64,000 bases of DNA. It comes from Bifidobacteriaceae bacterium (lineage in GTDB: Bacteria; Actinomycetota; Actinomycetes; Actinomycetales; WQXJ01). The DNA lies in the NCBI GenBank assembly GCA_031281585.1, contig JAITFE010000143.1, positions 1-64,000 of the forward strand, given 5' to 3'. The position numbers and the translations under genes are program-made. Shown here piece by piece: positions 60,194 through 64,000 of the stretch; positions within the stretch are counted from its first letter, which is position 1, and every line of letters starts with the position of its first letter. Under the pieces are notes generated by a model. It was not told where the DNA came from. It saw only the letters and a program-made list of their open reading frames with translations, and ran no database searches.

Positions 60194-60817
60194 CTATTCG
60201 AACAGGGTTAGCGTCAGTGTCGACTGGTAGGAGCCGGCCGGCACCGTCGGGGCGGTCTTGAGCACCAACCCGGCGGAGGCCTTCCACTGTCCGGGCGCCT
60301 GCGCCGCCGAGGAGCCGACCACGTCCGCCAAAAGATCCGACCCGTCCGTCAGACCCGGCCCCGCCGGGGTGTCAAGCGACGTGGCCACCAGCACGCCGCG
60401 GGACACCTCCGTCGAGTCGCCGGCCGTGATAACCGGCTCCCAGCCGAACTGAGCCGCCGGAATCGGGGCTATCCCGGAGCCGGGAGTGGTCTCGGCGAAG
60501 TCGCTCGCCACACCCAGCACATACCAATACGCGCCAGGGTCGATCGCGGCCGGGTCGCGGCTGTCGGTCACAGTCACCACCGGCAAACTCCCCGTGAACT
60601 CCCGCACCACAGTCGGATGCGAGCCCGTCTCCGTCAGAGCCACCTCCGTGCCGGCCACGCTCATCGCCAACACCCCCGGCGCCGCCAACGCCGAGATCTC
60701 CGCCTTCACCGCCACGTCGTCCGCGTCCTGCTCGGTGTCCGCGAACGCCAGCGAACCCACACCCGTCAACAACAACCCGCCCAAACCAGCGGCAGCCAAC
60801 CTGAAAACCTTCCTCAC
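60194..60817 (-). CDS. WxL-like secreted protein
   Basis: A 207-residue exported protein with a signal peptide (MRKVFRLAAAGLGGLLLTGV...AFA) and a beta-rich mature part. TGSLPVVTVTDSRDP, the YWYVLGVASDF segment and the final VPAGSYQSTLTLTLFE follow the outline of WxL domains, although the W-x-L triplets themselves are altered (WYV and LTL). I chose GTG at 60817 because the signal peptide then starts properly. A GTG three codons earlier is possible. It is 15 bases upstream of the DUF916-like gene. Confidence 0.65.
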   Translation of the reverse strand: MRKVFRLAAAGLGGLLLTGVGSLAFADTEQDADDVAVKAEISALAAPGVLAMSVAGTEVALTETGSHPTVVREFTGSLPVVTVTDSRDPAAIDPGAYWYVLGVASDFAETTPGSGIAPIPAAQFGWEPVITAGDSTEVSRGVLVATSLDTPAGPGLTDGSDLLADVVGSSAAQAPGQWKASAGLVLKTAPTVPAGSYQSTLTLTLFE

Positions 60818-60908
60818 GCCAAACACATCCCTTCGTATGCTGCTAGGACGCCAGCGGCGCCACACGCCCGGCCCGACGAACCCCGGACCAAAACAAACCC
60901 ACGCGCGC

Positions 60909-62462
60909 TCACGCGCACGCAGACCCCGAATAAGAGGCTGAAACCTCGCCCGTCAACGCGCTAGAACCCAAGCCGACACCCGAAACCGTCACCGAACCCG
61001 GCCCGTACTCCTTCACACGAGTCGTGAACGACTGAGAACCCGACTTCCCCGGCGCGATCGAGTCAAACACGCTCACCCCGTAAACCGACGAAATCGTCAA
61101 CCTCGCCGGAACGCCCACCGTGTCGTTGAAAGCCGTCACCGTCAAAAACGCCTTACCCCCCATACACCGATGAGCCACCGACACACGCAAATCCAACGAC
61201 GGCTCCGACGACCCGCCTGTGATCCGCGCTATGGCGTTAGCGTCTTCCTCCAAGGCGATCGGCTGATTGTCGTAGAGCACCTGGACCGGCCAATTCCCGG
61301 CCTTGGTGCCGGTGAAAGACGCCTGGTAAATGCCGGTTGGCCGCCCCTCGTCGTATTCCTCTTCTTCCGGCACTTCGGCGAATTCGCCGAAGACAAGCCC
61401 CGAACCGGCCGGGCCGGACACCGTCAGCTTGGACAAGTCGGGTAGGGCCGGAGCTCCGGTCGAAGACGAGAACCGCACTTCCACCAGGCCGGAGTTCGTT
61501 CCGCCAGCGGCGACTTCCTCAGCGGAAACGCTGTAGAAGGTCCGCTCCGCCTCGACATCCGGCGCGGACAGGAACGCCAAGATGCTCTCCGACAGATAGG
61601 ATTCCTCCTCCTCGCCGTACCGTTCGACTGGTTCGCCGTCCACGTCGACCCAGAAAACGCAAACCTTGGTCGGGGTCATGGACGGCGGATAGTTCGGATC
61701 GCCCTCAACGCTGAACCGCAGTTTCCCGTCGGCGCCCGTTCGGCCCCAAAAGACCTCATAGTCCGGGGTCGCAGTCGCACTGCCCTCGGGCCTGACCGCG
61801 ACCAGGCACGGGGTGGCCCAGGTGTCGTGAAGGAAATTGAACAACACGTGCGCGCCGGGCACGGGGGTGACTCCGTCGTCTGCGAAAGCGCTCACCTCGA
61901 TCTGGTAGCTGCCGTTGATGGGAACCCACGACGGCTTACCGGCCGGGTCGCCTGGGGGATTCGACGGCGTGATGACCACAGTCGTCTTTGACGGATCAGC
62001 CACCAGTTCCCCTTCTTCCACCCAGGCGATTTCCAGGGGCGAATTTGACAGGTACTGGTGATTGCCGATGTACGCTGACACCTCGCATACGCCAACCTGC
62101 TCCGCTTCGACCCACACCCACCCTTGACCCAGTTCGTCGGTCTCAGCGGTGAACGTCGTGTCTTCTCCATCAAGCAGGCCTTCGCAGTCTTCGCCGCCGA
62201 TTTCGAGGACGGCCTCCGCCTCTTCCACAGGCTGGCCGGACTGATCCCTGATGGTGACGACCAGAGCGTAGCTCTCGCCTTCGAGGATAGGGCCACGCGG
62301 GAACACGTCGATTGTTGAGGTGGCCGCAGACGGAGCGCCCGCAGCGGTCAGAATCCCCCCGTCAGCTCGCGCAGTCCCTGCGCTTTGGATGGCTGCTGCG
62401 CCAACGAGTCCGGCGACAGCGATTACGGTAATTCCACTTAGAAAAAGTCTTGTGGCTCGCAT
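60909..62462 (-). CDS. Secreted protein with Ig-like domains
   Basis: A 517-residue exported protein with a signal peptide ending near TARA, then repeated beta-sandwich modules: YALVVTIRDQSGQPVEEAEA and IEVSAFADDGVTPVPGAHVL are typical Big/invasin-like segments ('Q-P-V' turns). No LPXTG motif or C-terminal membrane helix is present, so it may be released or held by partners. Acidic linkers (GEEEESYLSES, VPEEEEYDEG) occur. It is the first gene of the surface operon, separated by about 90 bases from the WxL-like gene. Confidence 0.75.
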   Translation of the reverse strand: MRATRLFLSGITVIAVAGLVGAAAIQSAGTARADGGILTAAGAPSAATSTIDVFPRGPILEGESYALVVTIRDQSGQPVEEAEAVLEIGGEDCEGLLDGEDTTFTAETDELGQGWVWVEAEQVGVCEVSAYIGNHQYLSNSPLEIAWVEEGELVADPSKTTVVITPSNPPGDPAGKPSWVPINGSYQIEVSAFADDGVTPVPGAHVLFNFLHDTWATPCLVAVRPEGSATATPDYEVFWGRTGADGKLRFSVEGDPNYPPSMTPTKVCVFWVDVDGEPVERYGEEEESYLSESILAFLSAPDVEAERTFYSVSAEEVAAGGTNSGLVEVRFSSSTGAPALPDLSKLTVSGPAGSGLVFGEFAEVPEEEEYDEGRPTGIYQASFTGTKAGNWPVQVLYDNQPIALEEDANAIARITGGSSEPSLDLRVSVAHRCMGGKAFLTVTAFNDTVGVPARLTISSVYGVSVFDSIAPGKSGSQSFTTRVKEYGPGSVTVSGVGLGSSALTGEVSASYSGSACA

Positions 62463-62641
62463 GGTATTCGTCCATTTCAGGCTCGATCAATGGGGCTTTA
62501 GTCACTATACACGCTCAGGGCGGGTCTCACGGGGGCGCATGCGTGCAAATCATGGCACAGGGTCGTTTCGGCAGATGTCACGGGCCGACGTGATGAGCGG
62601 GTGTTCTGGACGGACCGGCCGCCGGACGCCAAGCTAGAGGC
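62463..62641. promoter_or_regulatory. Divergent promoter region
   Basis: A spacer of 179 bases between the minus-strand surface operon and the plus-strand kinase gene must hold both promoters. A TATAGT hexamer on the minus strand at 62504-62509 could be the -10 of the surface operon, but no good -35 accompanies it. Nothing convincing was seen for the kinase. Its GAGG sits only two bases before the ATG. Confidence 0.35.
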
Positions 62642-64000
62642 ATGGCCTTACCCGTCCAAACACAAGCCGAACCGATTCCGCTGCGGCGACGAGCCGCCCA
62701 AGGGCTCCGGAACCTGCTGACCGTCTACCCGGCCTGGGAGCCCACTCTGGCAACAATGGTGCGCAATCTGGCGGCGGTGGTCAGCGTTGGCGCGGTGACC
62801 ATGGCGACGGCCAACGGGCTGCTGTCGCTGGGGCCAGCCGCCGTGGTGATCAACCTGGTTATACCGGTCGTGATCCTGGTGGCGGTGGTGCACATACGCA
62901 ACACAGGGCGGTTCACGGGCGCGTTTATCGCCATGATTGTGTTGATTTTCTTGATCATCTTCCCGATCGCGTTCTTCGTTAGTGGCGGGGTGGACGGCCC
63001 GGTCCCCTACTACTTCTTCATTGGGGTGGCGGTGACCGCGCTCATGCTGCAGGGGCTGCGTGTTTACCTGGCGCTGGGCCTTGAGATTTCAGTGTTCGTG
63101 GGTTGCATGCAGTTTTCGATGACGCACCCGTGGTCCGTCATCCGGTTGCCGGAGAGCCGCCTCGCGGACACCCTCCCGATCTGCCTGGCGACGGTCGCCG
63201 TGGCGATCGCGTTGGCGGTGCATTCGGTCTACCGCTTCTACTTGCGCACGGCTCTGCAATTGGAGGGCTCCAACGAGCGGCTGGTCGACGCGGGGAAGAA
63301 CAAGGACGCCTTCTTGGCTATGGCTGCGCACGAGCTCAAGACCCCCATGGCGATCATGTCCACCCACGCCCAGGAGGTTGTGCACATCCTGGCCGCGATA
63401 CCGGAGCCCCCGCCCGCATTGCAACTGGCGCGGCGAGACGTGGAGATCATAGTCAGCCAAGCCGAGTCCCTGTCCGCGATGGTCTCCCAGCTGCTCGACA
63501 TCAGCCGCATCAATGACGGCCGCCTGGTGCTGTCGCTCCGGCCGCTCTCACTGGCCCAAGTCATCCAGGCCACTATGGCCGAATGCGCCCCGATCTGCGC
63601 TCAGAACGGAAACCAGCTGCTGTTGGCGAGGGGGGGCGCCCAACCCCGCGTGATCGGCGACGCCGCCCGGCTGGGCCGAGTGCTGGTCAACCTGATCGCC
63701 AACGCCACCCGCCACACTCAGGGCGGCACCATCACGCTGTCCGTCACCAAAGACGAGCGCTTTGCCTGCGTCAGCGTCGAGGACACCGGCGAGGGCATGT
63801 CCCCTGAGGCCGTGGAGGCCGCCATCAAAGGCGAGGGACCGGCCGCCGCCTCATACAAGCGGCTCCCCTCGCCCCCGGCCCCCAACGCCGCCCTAGAACG
63901 CCTCCAAGCCGACGATGCCGACCAGCCCAGCCCCGCTTTCCCGTCGCCTCCCAGCCCCGCTCACGTCGCCAACGCCGCCGTTCTCCCGTCGACCGCACCC
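62642..64000 (+). CDS. Membrane histidine kinase, cut by the window end
   Basis: At least 453 residues on the plus strand, the only gene here in that direction. Five or six hydrophobic segments in the first ~205 residues form a membrane sensor domain. The H box AMAAHELKTPMAIM has His at ~230, the N box VNLIANATRHTQGG is at ~350 and G1 VEDTGEGMSP at ~380. From ~395 the frame becomes Pro/Ala/Ser-rich (PSPPAPNAALERL, FPSPPSPAH) instead of reaching the G2 glycines, so either a long insertion separates G1 and G2 or G2 is lost. The frame is open to the last base. The start could also be a later ATG near residue 40. Confidence 0.85.
   Translation, partial: MALPVQTQAEPIPLRRRAAQGLRNLLTVYPAWEPTLATMVRNLAAVVSVGAVTMATANGLLSLGPAAVVINLVIPVVILVAVVHIRNTGRFTGAFIAMIVLIFLIIFPIAFFVSGGVDGPVPYYFFIGVAVTALMLQGLRVYLALGLEISVFVGCMQFSMTHPWSVIRLPESRLADTLPICLATVAVAIALAVHSVYRFYLRTALQLEGSNERLVDAGKNKDAFLAMAAHELKTPMAIMSTHAQEVVHILAAIPEPPPALQLARRDVEIIVSQAESLSAMVSQLLDISRINDGRLVLSLRPLSLAQVIQATMAECAPICAQNGNQLLLARGGAQPRVIGDAARLGRVLVNLIANATRHTQGGTITLSVTKDERFACVSVEDTGEGMSPEAVEAAIKGEGPAAASYKRLPSPPAPNAALERLQADDADQPSPAFPSPPSPAHVANAAVLPSTAP

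Overview
The window is a chromosomal segment of a high-GC Gram-positive bacterium, most likely an actinomycete (Actinomycetota; perhaps Micrococcales, Bifidobacteriales or Actinomycetales, which I cannot settle from sequence alone). The evidence is the high GC content, many GTG/TTG starts and 4-base stop/start overlaps, actinobacterial-type rpoB/rpoC/rpoA N-termini, an alpha operon without rpsD, Cvn-type ('conservon') genes, a type IV pilus locus without a secretin, and an LPXTG cell-wall protein. Nearly everything is on the minus strand. Only the last gene, a histidine kinase cut by the window end, is on the plus strand.

Layout, low to high coordinates (the reverse of transcription). 1-4056: end of a phosphate uptake operon pstS-pstC-pstA-pstB, preceded by three 11-bp direct repeats that look like a PHO box, plus the first 29 codons of another gene. 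4247-4414: a 73-bp tandem repeat able to fold into hairpins, and the rplQ terminator. 4424-20862: a continuous S10-spc-alpha supercluster (rpsJ to rplQ) with secY, adk, map and infA. 21315-22555: two genes that interrupt the usual tuf-rpsJ neighbourhood, a free-standing EF-Tu domain II-like protein and a DUF1345 membrane protein. 23029-27514: tuf, fusA, rpsG, rpsL. 27679-29112: a PAS-domain sensor gene between rpsL and rpoC. 29355-36770: rpoC and rpoB, with a clear sigma-A-type promoter.

37000-57917 is the most distinctive region: a complete type IV pilus locus (two major pilins, three minor pilins, prepilin peptidase, PilM/N/O, PilB, PilT, PilC) into which a four-gene conservon (sensor-kinase-like protein, Roadblock/LC7, DUF742, small GTPase), a PAS sensor protein and an RCC1-like beta-propeller protein are built. 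Stop/start overlaps run from the Roadblock gene through DUF742, GTPase and PAS into pilB. I infer a GTPase-based switch dedicated to pilus control, comparable in logic to MglA/MglB of Myxococcus but made from actinobacterial Cvn parts.

58431-62462: four surface-protein genes, including a DUF916-like protein, a WxL-like protein and a small LPNTG-anchored protein, an arrangement like the Csc cell-surface clusters of lactobacilli. 62642-64000: the divergent histidine kinase, whose ATPase domain is followed by proline-rich sequence right after the G1 box.

I saw no rRNA, tRNA, CRISPR array, transposase or prophage gene. All functional statements rest on reading motifs and gene order; no database search was run.
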